Of a DNA stretch of 64,000 nt, positions 24,298 to 36,530 are shown in pieces. The notes below the pieces were generated by a model, which did no database searches, was not told the origin of the DNA, and saw only the letters and a program-made list of their open reading frames with translations. The stretch is taken from assembly GCA_025200525.1 (NCBI GenBank), contig CM045758.1:169460101-169524100 (forward strand), read 5' to 3'. Both the position numbers and the translations under genes were made by a program. The first letter of the stretch is position 1, and each line of letters opens with the position of its first letter. Origin of the DNA: Camellia lanceoleosa (taxonomy: Eukaryota > Streptophyta > Magnoliopsida > Ericales > Theaceae).

Positions 24298-25153
24298 TGT
24301 GATGACCTCATCACGTATAATAATTAGCATTTAACAAATTAAGAAGATTTGCATTTTAATTGTCCATTATTCTGATTTAATTTGGAATTTATGAGAATTA
24401 TTGAGTCTGATTCGTAAATGGTTTAATTAAAGATTTATTTTGGAATTGGAAATTGAGCGTCCAAATGGCCTAAGGATGTGAAATTCATGAGTTGAATCAA
24501 TTTAATTTCAAGTATTAGACCATATGAGAGTTTAATTAAATATTCGATTCAGTTTGATTGGGGTCCAAATTAGAATTAATTAAGCTAATGTGATTATAAG
24601 AATTAGGAATTGTAATTATTATGAATTAAATTTACTTATTGGGTGTACGATTTGAATATGTAATTTATTAATGGAGATTTTGAGTTTGGTTTGAAATTAA
24701 AGGCCTTAATAATTCGAGAAACCAAAATTGATGATAGAAATAAGTTTAATTTGATATTTGGAACTTTTGGAAGTTTGATTAAAAATCTTATTTAAATTGG
24801 TAAAAATTAAATATAATTAATTAGGCCTCAATGGAAGTCAATTAGACTAATTACATTATGTGAAATTTGTGATTAGTTATGAGTAATTAAATTATGTGCT
24901 AATCAAGATTTATAAAGATTAAATGTTGCCTAATTAAGTTAATTTAATCATAAATTGAATGATGAGTCTAGAATTGAGGGTGTGTGTGGATGTGGGTGTG
25001 GGTGTGCAGAGAAATTCTGTGTGTGTGCGCAAGTAAGTGTTGTGCTGGAAGCATAGAGAGTGTGCACGTATGTGTGTTGTGGTGTCAAGAAATAAGGTGT
25101 GTGTATATTTGTACTGTTCTGAGAGTTGTTTTCTATGGTTTTGTTAGAGCAAT

Positions 25154-25155
<2 letters not shown>

Positions 25156-25189
<34 letters not shown>
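25156..25189. repeat. (AG)17 microsatellite
   Basis: An uninterrupted AG run inside element D, at a position comparable to the GA-rich stretch near 6,770 in element C. Confidence 0.95.
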
Positions 25190-25190
<1 letters not shown>

Positions 25191-26153
25191 TCAAGAGTGA
25201 GAGATGGAGAGCTCACCTTAAAGAGAGAAACCCATATTTGTGTTGGAAATTGGAAGATGAAGAAGAAGGCTCAAGGGGAAATCATCAATAATCTTGAAAT
25301 TAAAGCTTAAGGTATGTGATTAATATTCAATTCATGTAGAATCTTTACCTTATACTTGAAATTAAGAAGAGTTTAAGATCAATTTCATGGAATTTGTAGG
25401 CAAATGGGTTTTGAATGAGAATTTAAGTTTGGAATCACATTCATGAAATTAGAAGGAATTTAGCAAGAGATGAAGAATTGAGCTTTACTGATAAAATATT
25501 AAAGATTATGAAATGTGTCACCATTTTGAGTTTGAATTTAAGATTCCATACATGCATGTAGTTCATGTCTTGTATATTTCTTTAGAAATTCTTGAAGTTG
25601 TGGCCTCTACATTTTGTTTAAAGAGTTAAGAGTTGAAGTGTCATGACCCGCACCTGCCCCTATGGATTAGGATCATAATCGCCAAGAATCATGAGATTAC
25701 CTACCTCGCACCAAAATCAAATTATATATTTAATAATAGGGGCCGTAATCCCAAGCAAGATGCAAAGATTGTCCAATGAGTTATGAATATGTGGCATAAT
25801 AAAAACTTTGCACAAGTATATAATAACTCACACATTACTTATATAAGTATATTATACATGCCCAAGATCATTAAAAATAGTTTTAACAAAAATCAAGGTT
25901 ATACACAAACTTGGTCACATATGACCACAAAAGAACAAAAGGAAAAAAAAACAAAACAAAAGTAAGGCTTCTTGCGTGAGGCGACCTTGGTTAACTTTCA
26001 AAAACCGGATACTCATACATACTTTCACTAAGACCGAGCGACATCCCTTTGCTCACCTAGATACATATAACGCCCAAAGGAATAATATCAGAGTGAAGAA
26101 GTTCATGAATGAGATTCATTAAATCAAAGTCTATGTATCATATCCATATGCAA

Positions 26154-26447
26154 ACGACCTCAGGTCCAATTCATATATAAAATGACCTTAGGTCCAATTC
26201 ATATGTACAAAATGATCTTGGGTCCATTACGTACAAAACGACCTTGGGTCTAATATTTCATATTCACAATTGTGCGCATATTCAGATCCATAATCATGTT
26301 CACATTCGTATTCGTATTCAAAATGATCTTAGGTCCAATAAATTTCTTATTCAAAATGACCATTGGTCCATTTAACAGTCATATAAAACGGCCTTAGGCC
26401 CAATCTGTATCCTTGTTAATATATCGAACGGCCTTGGGCCCATTTCA
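26154..26447. repeat. Minisatellite of about 8 units, period about 28-40 bp
   Basis: The core AAACGACCTTGGGTCCAAT, with variants, recurs about eight times. This is the counterpart, in a related LTR, of the 43-bp repeat at 6,191-6,362, with a different unit and sequence. Confidence 0.75.
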
Positions 26448-26984
26448 TATTCATACATCAATTATTTCACATGTTTCATTATGAATCAAATGGATGGAAC
26501 ATTCATTCATAGTACCAATTCATAAGTTTAGAAACTTACTACATTAGGTAACACTTAGAAAATAATACATACACAAAATATCTTTACTAAGATATTACTT
26601 ACAGTGTTCCGGTGCTTGATTCGTCCTTACACTTGACCCTACATAATTCACAATACATTGGGTCATAATACAATTCAATCCGTTCTTTTGTTTACTTAAT
26701 TCTCTTAGGCTTTTTTCGTGTCCTTTAATTCATTTAGGATGTTCAATGTGTGCCTAAGAATACTCAGAAATGAAAGAGAACGGAAATTTGAACATAAAAC
26801 AGCTTTTCAAAAGTTCTTGAAACAGAGCACTTGGCTTGAACGCAACTTTGGTCGCTCGAGCAGTCTGCAAAACTCTGCAAAAGTACTGGTTGCTTGAATT
26901 TTAGGCTCAAGCGCAAGAATTGGTCGCTCGAGCCAAGAGCAGTTTAAAACAGGGTTCACTTAAGCGTAACTTTTGCCGCTCGAG

Positions 26985-27183
26985 CCTTCATACAATTGTC
27001 TGTAGGTGGAATGTATTTTATCAAAATCCTTTTGCTAATTGGGCTGAAGTTACTAAAACCATCTACCAAAAATTTATACACAGATTCAACTAAAAATCTC
27101 CCTGTTTTCGAAGCATTCCAAACTAGTGAATCATCTAAGGAGTTCCTCATAACTGGGCCTGACTCTATTTGGCTGAAAATCAT
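26985..27183 (-). pseudogene. Short LINE ORF2 fragment (zf-RVT-proximal region)
   Basis: Read leftward, it gives SQIESGPVMRNSLDDSLVW, then ASKTGRFLVESVYKFLV. This is the stretch preceding the zinc-finger-like region at the end of plant LINE ORF2 proteins. It lies directly next to the CTCGAGC cluster of an LTR-family element, without poly(A) or a visible duplication. It is an isolated fragment of about 200 bp, perhaps captured by template switching. Confidence 0.6.
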
Positions 27184-28389
27184 ACCTAAGGCTAGAATTC
27201 AAGTGTATTCTAGTTCAATTCCTCAAATCTCCTTCAATTCCTTCACAATTCTCTTTCATCTCTCTCTAAGTGTTGAGTTTACTCTCCTTAGGGTGTATAT
27301 TTCAAAAATTTTGAGCTCACCTTATGAGCTTAAGCACAGTAGAACATATTTATATGTTGGCCTAATCAAAACAGCTAATTAATTAACAACCTCTGCATCG
27401 ATTATCAATAATCCACTCTAATAACATCGACACGTTAATCACCACCACGACTGGAGCACTGGATTAATCAAGTATTGACAGATCGACAAATCTAGACCAA
27501 AATTGAATATTGTTCATGAGGCTGCATATTGCATTCGCTTTGCTTGAATGACTACCTGTTGAATTGTGATAAGTTTAAATCGCTAATTGGTATTTATCGC
27601 GTCATTTAGAACCGCGAAGGTTTTCAAGTGACTCAGAGAATATTTGTGATTTTGGCGGTATTTTTATCTAAAACATTAGGAATGATTAAATTAGATTAAA
27701 TTAAGTCGAATAAAGAGTTTGAGCACTACCGGTCTTCGTTATTTGAGTGACTTTATCTATTTCCACACGGAGCCTTGTATTATAAGTACTTAGCAACATT
27801 TCACAAATATTTCTTCCTTCCTATATAGCCACTCAAAGAAGAGATAGGGAGAAGAATGGTTTTAATCATCAAGTGAATTTATGCAGATTAAAGTTGTAGT
27901 TGCATAACCGAACTTAGTCAAGAAAACTACACTGTGTAAGGAACACTATCTTCTTGTTATGTTTTTAAGTCCCATCTTGCACACATCTTGTTATAGAGTA
28001 AAGTTAAGTGTCATGAATCGTTTGGCAAATTGTTGAATTATATTTTTGAATGTTGCATGCATGGTCTTGGGCATTACTTGCCACCTTTGAAACAAATACT
28101 TACGCCCATGTTTTTATCATAGTCCTTGCTTTCACTTTTTCCAACTATTGAGCTTCTAGATAAGATTTGAAGATTGAATTGGTTTGGAAGTTTATACTGT
28201 AATGTTTTAAAACTTGTTCTTGAAATGGCTTGAAATGAATTTAATTGACTCACCTTTGGGGCTTGGAATTGTAAATTGGCTTTGTAAAACTTGTTATACA
28301 TTGTTTTGGGATATTCTCCTAATTTGGAGCCCAAGAGGTCGTAATACGAGCAGAATGCTTTGGTCATAGAAGACAAATTCGAATTATTT

Positions 28390-28760
28390 ACTTTCATTTC
28401 TAGAGCCGGCGATTCTCGCCTGGCGCTTACTCAACATTTTTCCTTCTCGAGCCCGCCGAGCTAAGGATTGCGGCTCGAAAGCGTGAAAATCGTAAATATC
28501 CAAAGCATTTATCGCTTTCATCGCATCGGGCTGAAAGGGTTTAATATTCACTTCGACAACCTTTGATTTAGCTCGCCGAAGCGAAGTCATCGAAGACAGC
28601 ATCGCTGCAAAAATTCGAGCATCCAGATTTCTTACCGCTTTCAATGCACCGCCGGTGCAGCGGGGATTGTTCGCCGAAAGCAAGACTTGACGGCAATCGC
28701 CGTAGCGGCGAATGTTTCAGCCGGCCAGGCCCTGCTGTGCAACTTTTGAAAGTGTTTTCC
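28390..28760. other. GC-rich island at the palindrome-core position of element E
   Basis: A block of about 370 bp, much richer in G+C and CpG than its surroundings, with repeated GCCGAAGCGAA / CTCGCCG-type motifs. It sits where element C has its CGCTCGAGCG cluster, between equivalent flanks. The minus strand is open for 99 codons (28,683-28,384), but I do not recognise the protein and suspect the open frame is a by-product of base composition. Confidence 0.5.
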
Positions 28761-31652
28761 AACCGTATTTATCCTCATCGTATCCTGTGGGTACTTCCCA
28801 GCTTCAAAGTTTAAGACATCTTAATGAGATTTAAATATAGAACCACAATCGAGAATTTAGAGATTTAATTATCATCCTTCCGAATGTGAACTAGTGTGGT
28901 GTTCTATTTGTTAACGTTTAGGTTGGCTCGTGACGCGCTTCTAGCTATCGAGAAATGCAATTCTTCGCAGCAAATGTATCGCGGTAAAGATACGTTCAAA
29001 TGGTTATATTTCAATATCGAATCGAATCGCGTATTGAACCGATATTGTTTATTGGAATGAATGTGTCCTCGCATTTCAACCGTGGTTGCATCCTTAGCAC
29101 CATCATATCGATCAGCATGAGCTCGCTTGGTTTCTTTTGTGGAACACATACCGATTGATGGGCCACTATTGGTTGTCAATCAGCACAGCCTCGTGTCCTT
29201 TTGGACTCATTTATAGGCTAATGGATGTACCACGTATATTTACTGATTGTTATTGATTGACCGGAATATCAAAGATTGAAATATCAGAGGGCTTTAACTG
29301 ATTTCGGCCATCAGAAGGGATATCATCTAAATCTCTTTGGCACAGGTTATTCACCGGGCTTTAGCCACCGTTTATATATATATGTAAAGCCACCACTGCA
29401 TCGTAAGTGCTTAGAGCGTGATTGTCTCCGCTTTGTCAAGCTACCACGGGTCTTCATCGCGAGGTTCGACGCCATGCCATGGCTTGGGGTGCTTGTTTCC
29501 ACTGCTCATCAGACAGAATTTTTTGTATAGACTGCTTGACTGCATCATATTTAGTGATTGGTCCTATACCGTAATGTCTCAGAATGATTGTATAGAGGTA
29601 CTGCTTGGATCAGAGAATGTGTATAAAACAGTTTGACATACGACATGTGTTTTAGTGGACACTAAGTTACTATCGCTTTTGGCTCGCCAGTCTGCATTTC
29701 CGATTGATCGTATTATCGATTCAGAGGCCTTCTGCATCTCGGGGGACATTGCCACATTTGCTAAACCCATAGGGCCGGGTTTGGGTTGTGACATTAAGGT
29801 TTAGTGCAAATTGATTAGGCTTAATTTAATTAGTTTAATCTAATTATTTTGATCTAAATCAAATTTCACCATAGGCTCTAAAAATTATGCAAATCGCAAT
29901 GGTATATCAATTTTGGTTTATGTCGCCTCTACGACCCTTAATTTCAGTTTATAATAAAATATCGAATAGATTTTCCTACAGTGGACAGATATGAATTCAA
30001 AACTGTACATAATCACAAAATTAGCACCCAAATTCACATCAAGCACATAATCACAAGTATAATTAACAATTAACCGTATATCACAGAACGGGGTTATCAC
30101 ATGAAGAATTTGAATTAATAATAGATTCATGATTTTGGGTTTGAATTTTGAACTATTGATGCATGAAAGCCTTGAATTGCATTTTATTTCAGAAATTTTA
30201 TAAGTTTCTATATTTAATTTCATGTTTTATTCTTCAAAGAAAAAGAATTTGGAAATCTTTATATGCATGGAAGTTTTGGATTTAACCATATTAAATTGAT
30301 AAGAGTTTGAGAAATGGTTTACAAATGATTATGAAATTATAAGCTAAAAGTATATTCATGTTTTTGATCAAACCATACTAGACCCCAAGTTCTAAAATAA
30401 GTTTGGAAACCATTTCTATGAAATTAGAAGTTCTCAAATAGTAGACCGCCTTTAACGGTCGAAGTTAGCCAAGTGCACTTTGAAGGCAACCGAGAAATGT
30501 TTTTGTAGGTCTGAAAATACTATGAACTCCATGTTCACCGCTGAGCGGTCACCTTGTTTGTTACATTTGGAAAATCGGGCACCGTGTTTGTATTTTCATT
30601 CTCATTTTTTCCAAGCATTTCTAGGCATGATTTAAGCCTCATGAGAGATTAATGAGCAAACAATTGACACAAATAAATGAATAAGAAAGAGAAGTTATAT
30701 GTGATAAAAAGAGTAATATTTGTGTTTCGGCATGTTTATGTGCTTTGTGTTGGTTAGATGTCCAAAGAGTTATATCGATACAATCCCATCGTGGAATAAC
30801 GTTGTTGTAAAGATATATTCATATGAATTATATTCAAATGTTACTTGATAAGTTATGATTTTTGAAATGATAAGTTGTTTAAGTGAATGAATGTCCAATT
30901 TTTGAATCTATTATGGCATCCAAAGGAAGTTCCAAGTCATGAGGGACATCATGTTAATGCGGGTTCAAGACATATGTGATTACGAGATCTCGCTAATCAC
31001 TTGACAAAGTAGTGTTATGTTTGATAAGCGGTGGCTGGGACTAATTATTCTAGTCGGAAGACTGATATGTTATGTTCTGTTAGATGTACCATTATTATGT
31101 TCAGATATGAGACTGATTTGTTATATTTTTTTACGGTATGATATGCTTGGAATTCGCTCACTAATCCCTTTACCTTAATATTATTCATTGGGCTCCACCA
31201 CTGTTATTTATGTAAGTAGGTGATCGTGCTCGTGACTAGGCCTAGAGCTTTTGCCTAGACTCGCCTTGTCACCAACCTATGTGCCTCCTATGGAGGTTCT
31301 CAATATGTCAAAATGGTCATGGCTATATGATTAAAGTTTACGCTTTTGTTTTCTTGTTTTGCTAAGTTTTTATTTATTTTGTAAATAGAATTAAATTTCC
31401 TTTTTGTCATATTTGTACAAATGTGATGTCGTAAGTGTGGTGTATGTTATATGAATATAAAGCTTAAAATTTTTTGTCCCATATATGTCTCCAGCACAAC
31501 TCAAAGGATATTGTATATTTGTTGTTTGCTTCCGCTTAGCCCCAACTAATTTGATTTCTCTGCTTAAGAGGTCTTCAGAATTTACAGACATCATCGGTCG
31601 GGCCATTTACACAATACTAGACATATCGGAGCTGGATTGGGTCATGAGAATT

Positions 31653-32110
31653 TCGCACTTTCTTACATGATGATAATGCAACTATTAAGCCATGATGATA
31701 ATGAGATAAGTAGGGTTGTACACACCTCATGTTGTTCATTAAAAAGCCATTTTGTATGCAAAGGAAGAAAAGAGACAAAGAAATTAAAAAAAAACCAAAT
31801 AATACCTCAACCATGCCAATAATAGTAGTAGTAGCCTTTAATAATTTGTTTTCCAATTCACCAAGCAGAATGTACATATGTACCATCCTCTTCTAAATTT
31901 GGAGATGTGAAAGAAATCTTATGTTTTGTTTTGTTTTGTTTTGTTTTTTATTTTTTTTGGGCTAGTAGGAATTACTAAGATTACACCAAAAGGGCCGATT
32001 TGTTCCATAAATTTGAATTTTGAATTTCTCGACATTCTCGTAGTTCCATGATAACTACATATGTACATTCCACATCTTAGAAAGGGTATATGCGTATATT
32101 CTTTGAAAGC
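31653..32110. other. Unassigned non-coding stretch between element D and unit-2 sequence
   Basis: It contains the right copy of the imperfect 33-bp direct repeat (about 31,725), a (TTTTG)n run near 31,925-31,946 and no recognisable gene. Sequence shared with the other units resumes at about 32,110 (AACAATCTTGTTTGGCA). Confidence 0.4.
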
Positions 32111-34438
32111 ATAACAATCTTGTTTGGCACTAGAAGGGCGAACAACCGATTTGGATCCAATCTTCGCTTTCGCCCTTCTTTCTTCAACTTGGACCCAATG
32201 TGCTTCTTCTTCAATAATTGACAATGAAAGACTAAGAAGAGAATGGCGTGCTCTAAGACGGTTTCGAGAATGGCTGGAAAGAAGATGTCAGAATGAGATG
32301 AAAGAATAAGAGTTTTTTGAATTGATTTTATATTAAAATTATTATTTGGGTGTACCATAAAATTAAAATATTATATATTCAAGGGTAATTTGTGGAAATT
32401 AATAGGTGTATTGAGGATAAGTTGTATATTTAAATAATTTAATAGAAGTACCGAGAATTAGACGCCAAGCTTAATTGATTTTTTTGGGTGTAAATAGATA
32501 CCCCTCACCCTACCAAACCAAATTTCTTAATTCTATATTATATTAACACTTCAAATAAGCTCAATTTTTTTATTGCTTGAGGCTCATTAAGAGGTCCCAA
32601 AACTTTCTGTTGGGCCCAATAAATATGTAAGTATTATTAGGCTTAATTAGAAATTTATATATTCAAATGAAACAAATTAAAATATATATAAATATATATT
32701 ATATAATTAGTCTAAATGAAATCTCATGTCAACAACCCACTGCCTTACCAAAGCAAAAACTTTTTTTTTTCTTCTTCTTCTTTCTTCTTCTCTCTCTATA
32801 TATATATATATATATATCAAATTTTAATAGAATAAATAACTTTGTCTTTTTTTGCCTTCTCTCCTTTTCATATTTTAATTGAATAAATTTATCCAAATTT
32901 CTTCATCTTAATTTTGTTTGTCATAATAGTTTTGCCCTCTCTCTTTATCATAGTTTAAGTGAATAATTTTTCCCCAATTTTGTTTGTCCCAATTTTGTTC
33001 CAATAATTTGTGTTTTTGCATCTGACACTCAATGGATTGTGATTTATATGGATTGTGATTGTATTATCGATATCAATGTATAATGTTAGTTGTGTTGATT
33101 ATTGCTAAATTATACAATAAGATCATATTTTATCTTCTTTAATGTTTGTAATGATTTCTCCGCTTAATATATAAAAGTAAATTTTAATTTATAATTTTAA
33201 TGATTATAATTGTAAGGAAACTTTTTGGGGCTAACGTACTAACCATTAAAAACTAAAATTAACATATATCGTCACATATAAATCAAATTGTGATTTTTTA
33301 TTTTTTACATCTTAAACATTTTCCTTAATTATCTGATTCTCCATGTGGTGTTCTTTGGTGCTTTTTCATTCCAATTTCATCAGTTTTCCATTCAACTCCT
33401 GAAATAACTACAAAATATAAAAATAAATAAAATAAGGCTAAATTAAATATAAAATAGGTCCAATAAAATATAATTTAAGGATATAAAATATGCACAATAA
33501 TAGACACCCGCAGAATTTTTTTTCATGGCGCTATGCTTATTAGTTTAAGAGATTGTTTGTGATAATCTAAATAAGTGTATTTTTTAAATTTCTACAAAAA
33601 GATATGCAAAAAGTGAGAAGTGATTTAGAGATGCCAAACAAACTCTCAATTCCTAGAATACTCAATAATTAGACCATATCCAACCAAGACTCAAATCTTT
33701 TTATCAATTTGTTGAAAAATTTGATGAAAAACGATATTCCAATCTAAGCTTTCACCAAATTGATATCAAATGAAGGAAGCCCTAACTTTTTTTTTTTATC
33801 AAATTAGGGAAACGCTAACCTTTCATCAAATCTTCACAAGTGATGATCGCGGTGAACCACTGTGATAGATGCTCGCTACGTCAACCAAGTGGGCGCATCG
33901 GATTGGAAAATTTGCAAGAAAATTTACATTAGGCTTCTGGACGCACTATCCAAAACATCCTTCCCGTCATCCTCTCGGTCAACTAGTTATTCGATGAAAA
34001 TTAAAAAATTTAGCATTAAAATACTAGATAAAATTTTTAATCCAAATTTTACTAAAATTTAACCAAAAAAAAAAAAGAGGTTGAAAATAATGCTATCATA
34101 CAATGGGCTGAAGTGGTGACAAGTTGTACATTCTTAACAGAAAATATCCACAGCGGCCAATCAATTGGTCCAGTTGCTGAAACAAAGTCTGTACATTGTA
34201 CATTGTACAATAATAAACTATCCACATCAGTGATTGACAACAAGTGATTGACCAACACAGTACAATGTATATTACACAGAAAATATTCACATCGGCTTCA
34301 ACATGCTTTTTTTCTTTTTCTTTTATCACATGACATGAAGATCAACTATCTTCATCATCTGCTGGTATAAATTGAGAATGATGGTGGATCAGTCCTTTTA
34401 AACCTACCATTGATATGAATTCTTTTCCACTTTGAAAA
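32111..34438. repeat. Unit-2 distal flank and upstream region of DUF241 copy 3
   Basis: Parallel to 10,508-12,290 plus 14,619-15,179, without the 2.3-kb insertion. It includes the compound TTC/TC/TA microsatellite (about 32,760-32,818), the ACAGAAAATATCCACA motif block (34,118-34,300) and a TATAAA box at 34,366, 73 bp before the ATG of copy 3. Confidence 0.65.
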
Positions 34439-35267
34439 ATGCCTGGTTTCTCCCTCAAATCCAAAACTAACTACCATGTTCGATCCATTAGCTCGCAGGC
34501 CTCGGATCGCCACCTCAAATCGCCACTCTCTCTGAATCGAACAAGAGCTCAACAAACTAAAGATATGGAAAATCATCATCCTTCTTCATCAAATGCAGAG
34601 ACTATTCGCATTGGCTTAACTGGCCCGGAGATCTGTACATATGCATTGAACAAACTTCTTTTCTTTCTGCCACTCACCCAACAAGCTCAAAAACCAAAAA
34701 CGGGTGATCAAATTGTTAGAAGATTCCGTTAAATGCATAGATATATGCAGCAAACACAAGGATTCAATTTTGGAAATAAAGTCAAATCTTCAAACCCTTC
34801 CAATCCGCTGGCTCTTGGAGAAGAAAAATCGGTATTAAGCTATCAACGATTACAAGTGCGTTCTAGTAAGAAGATGAAGAAAGCGAAGTTTCAAAATCAC
34901 TCGCGGAATTGAAGAAATTCGAGCAGCAAATACAGGTCTCAATCTATCAGATTCCAGATGAGAACATACTTGCAGTGGTTAGAGAAGCGAGTTTGATCAC
35001 TATTTCGATCTTCTGACCGCCTTGTTGTTTTTGCGCGCCATTGGGGGTGCCGAGGACCAGAAAAATGGCTTGGTTTCTTGAAATGGCGAGCGGAGAAGAT
35101 TTGATGTTTTATTGTTTGGAGAGATGGTGAGGGGAGAGGATTGAACGGTACAGGCAAGGTTGGAGGTTTGAATGGAAGTATTAAATGAATTGGAGAGGAT
35201 TGCAGTGTCTTTTAGGCATTTGATCCGGGCAATCTAGAGTCTCTCTTCTTAATATACCTTCCGTTAG
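34439..35267 (+). pseudogene. DUF241 copy 3, indel-ridden
   Basis: From the ATG at 34,439 it reads MPGFSLKSKTNYHVRSISSQ and SSNAETIRIGLTG before shifting out of frame by 34,732. Homology to the rest of the gene continues at the DNA level up to the family stop near 35,265. Compared with copies 1 and 2 it has many one- to three-base insertions and deletions, for example in AAGTGCGTTCTAGTAAG and AGCAGCAAATACAGG. No frame survives more than about 100 codons. The density of small indels, rather than substitutions, is unusual for neutral decay and may partly reflect poor consensus. The TATA box and start codon are retained. Confidence 0.8.
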
Positions 35268-35423
35268 GACTTAATACTGTAATTTTAATGGCGGCGTAGA
35301 TTATTTGTGTCTATAGAGATATGTACATGAATCACAATGTATATTGTATTGTATAGTAACGAATGATATTCGATGTCTTGATTAGTTTGAAATCAACTCT
35401 GTTCTTAAATTCTTTTTTGTGAT
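35268..35423. repeat. Unit-3 flank immediately after DUF241 copy 3
   Basis: Matches 22,538-22,690 of unit 2 (GCATAC/GCGTAGATTATTTGTGTC, TATAGAGATATGTACAT) up to the 1.1-kb insertion. Confidence 0.6.
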
Positions 35424-35525
35424 TTTTTTTTGAAAAATTTCATAGATCCTATTTTTTTGAAAAAAAAAAACATTTTTATCCTAAAAGTTTTCTTACCAAC
35501 CGCTTAATTCCACTATCTACATTAG

Positions 35526-35912
35526 TAACATCAACAACATCATCAACATCATCAAAACATTATCCATCAAACATCAAAAACATCACATATAAAACATTTC
35601 TTCAACATTAAAACACATCATCATCATCATCACAAACAACATTAAACATCATAATCAACATTAAACATTAAACATCATCAAACATTATTCATCATTTTCA
35701 TCATACATTCAACATTACACATCAATCATCAATCATCAAACAATCACATCATCATATAAAACATTATTCTTCACATTTAAACATATTATTCATCATCATC
35801 ACATTAACATTTAAACATCATCATCAACATCAACATTAACAAACATCATCAATTATTAAACATTTATTCATTATCATCATTAAACATTAACATCATCAAA
35901 CATTTTATAAAA
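35526..35912. repeat. G-free tract of 387 nt made of CATCA/AACATT words
   Basis: No G occurs on the plus strand between 35,525 and 35,913. The tract is built from ATC, AAC and ATT words such as CATCATCAAACATTA in irregular order, so it is not a simple tandem array. Confidence 0.95.
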
Positions 35913-35951
35913 GAAACAAGACACATCAGCAAATTCTCATTCTCATATCAT

Positions 35952-35955
<4 letters not shown>

Positions 35956-35989
<34 letters not shown>
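35956..35989. repeat. (TA)n microsatellite
   Basis: A TA dinucleotide run inside the 1.1-kb insertion, followed by an A run at about 35,995-36,011. Confidence 0.9.
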
Positions 35990-36530
35990 CAATAAAAAAA
36001 AAAAAAAAAAAACATAAAAGCCAAACGCCCAAGGAGCACTCAACCGCCTTCCTTTTGTTTCATTTTTCTTTTTTTTTTTTGCACCCACCACCATCGCATT
36101 TCATCGTTCTTCGATTCCATTTTTATTTCTTATATTTATTTTTATATATGTATATATATGAATGCAGATGATTCGGATCGTAAAGGAGGACGGACTCGAT
36201 CATCACTTTGACTCCGGACGCTGATGTTCACCATTTTTCTCCGCCGATCCGATATGTTCTCAATGTGAAATCAACATATATAGATTGATTAATGAATCTC
36301 GATGTTTTGAATCGATATTTTGATGTTTGAATCGGCGAAACTAATAGAGATCATTAAAATTCAAAAATCCGCTTTGATGTTGGCTACAGCTTGTAGTGTT
36401 GATGTGATGATGTTCAATGGTCATTAACATTGGAATAGGACCTAACGGTTCATAAGAAAATTCATAGGACCAAATGTTACAAAATACAAATTTGGGATTT
36501 ATTGGCATCCTCTTTTTTTTTTTTTTTTTT

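Larger units (their letters stand above)
25639..29793. mobile_element. Composite LTR-family insertion E
   Basis: It begins TGTCATGACCCG and ends GGGTTTGGGTTGTGACA. The flanking 5-mers TGAAG (25,634-25,638) and TTAAG (29,794-29,798) match at four of five bases. The left part, to about 27,390, follows element A (minus orientation), with CGCTCGAGC motifs at 26,853-26,980. The right part, about 27,900-29,793, follows element C (plus orientation). Two members of the family, one within or fused to the other, would explain this, as seen cleanly at 2,486-10,502. The inner junction between 27,390 and 27,900 could not be resolved. Confidence 0.55.
24298..31652 (+). mobile_element. LTR-family element D, plus orientation, with element E nested in it
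   Basis: It starts TGTGATGACC. After the nested part (25,639-29,793) it continues to about 31,652, where GGATTGGGTCATGAGA resembles the family 3' end. The 3' part shares the tail motif AACCTATGTGCCTCCTATGG (31,275) with the elements at 2.5-10.5 kb. The left flank is GTTGC but the right flank does not match it, so the right boundary is uncertain and the end may be eroded. Imperfect 33-bp direct repeats lie outside both ends (24,255-24,287 and about 31,725-31,757). No gag or pol was found, so a solo LTR is likely. Confidence 0.6.
35424..36530. mobile_element. 1.1-kb insertion with a low-complexity core, class unknown
   Basis: Unit 2 near 22,690-22,710 gives the approximate empty site. The insert contains ATAGATCCTA near its left end and ATAGGACCAAATG near its right end, a 387-nt tract without G (35,526-35,912), a TA microsatellite and a T20 run at its right edge. 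No coding sequence was recognised and no clean target-site duplication could be seen through the T/A tracts. Confidence 0.45.

Noticed and set aside
28384..28683. A 99-codon minus-strand frame that looks bacterial in composition
   Set aside because: Its flanks align with element C on both sides, so it is the LTR core and not transferred DNA or contamination.
32077..32358. Open frames on both strands around 32,077-32,358
   Set aside because: The sequence is shared non-coding unit flank (compare 10,508 and 38,560 on), where the frames are not conserved.
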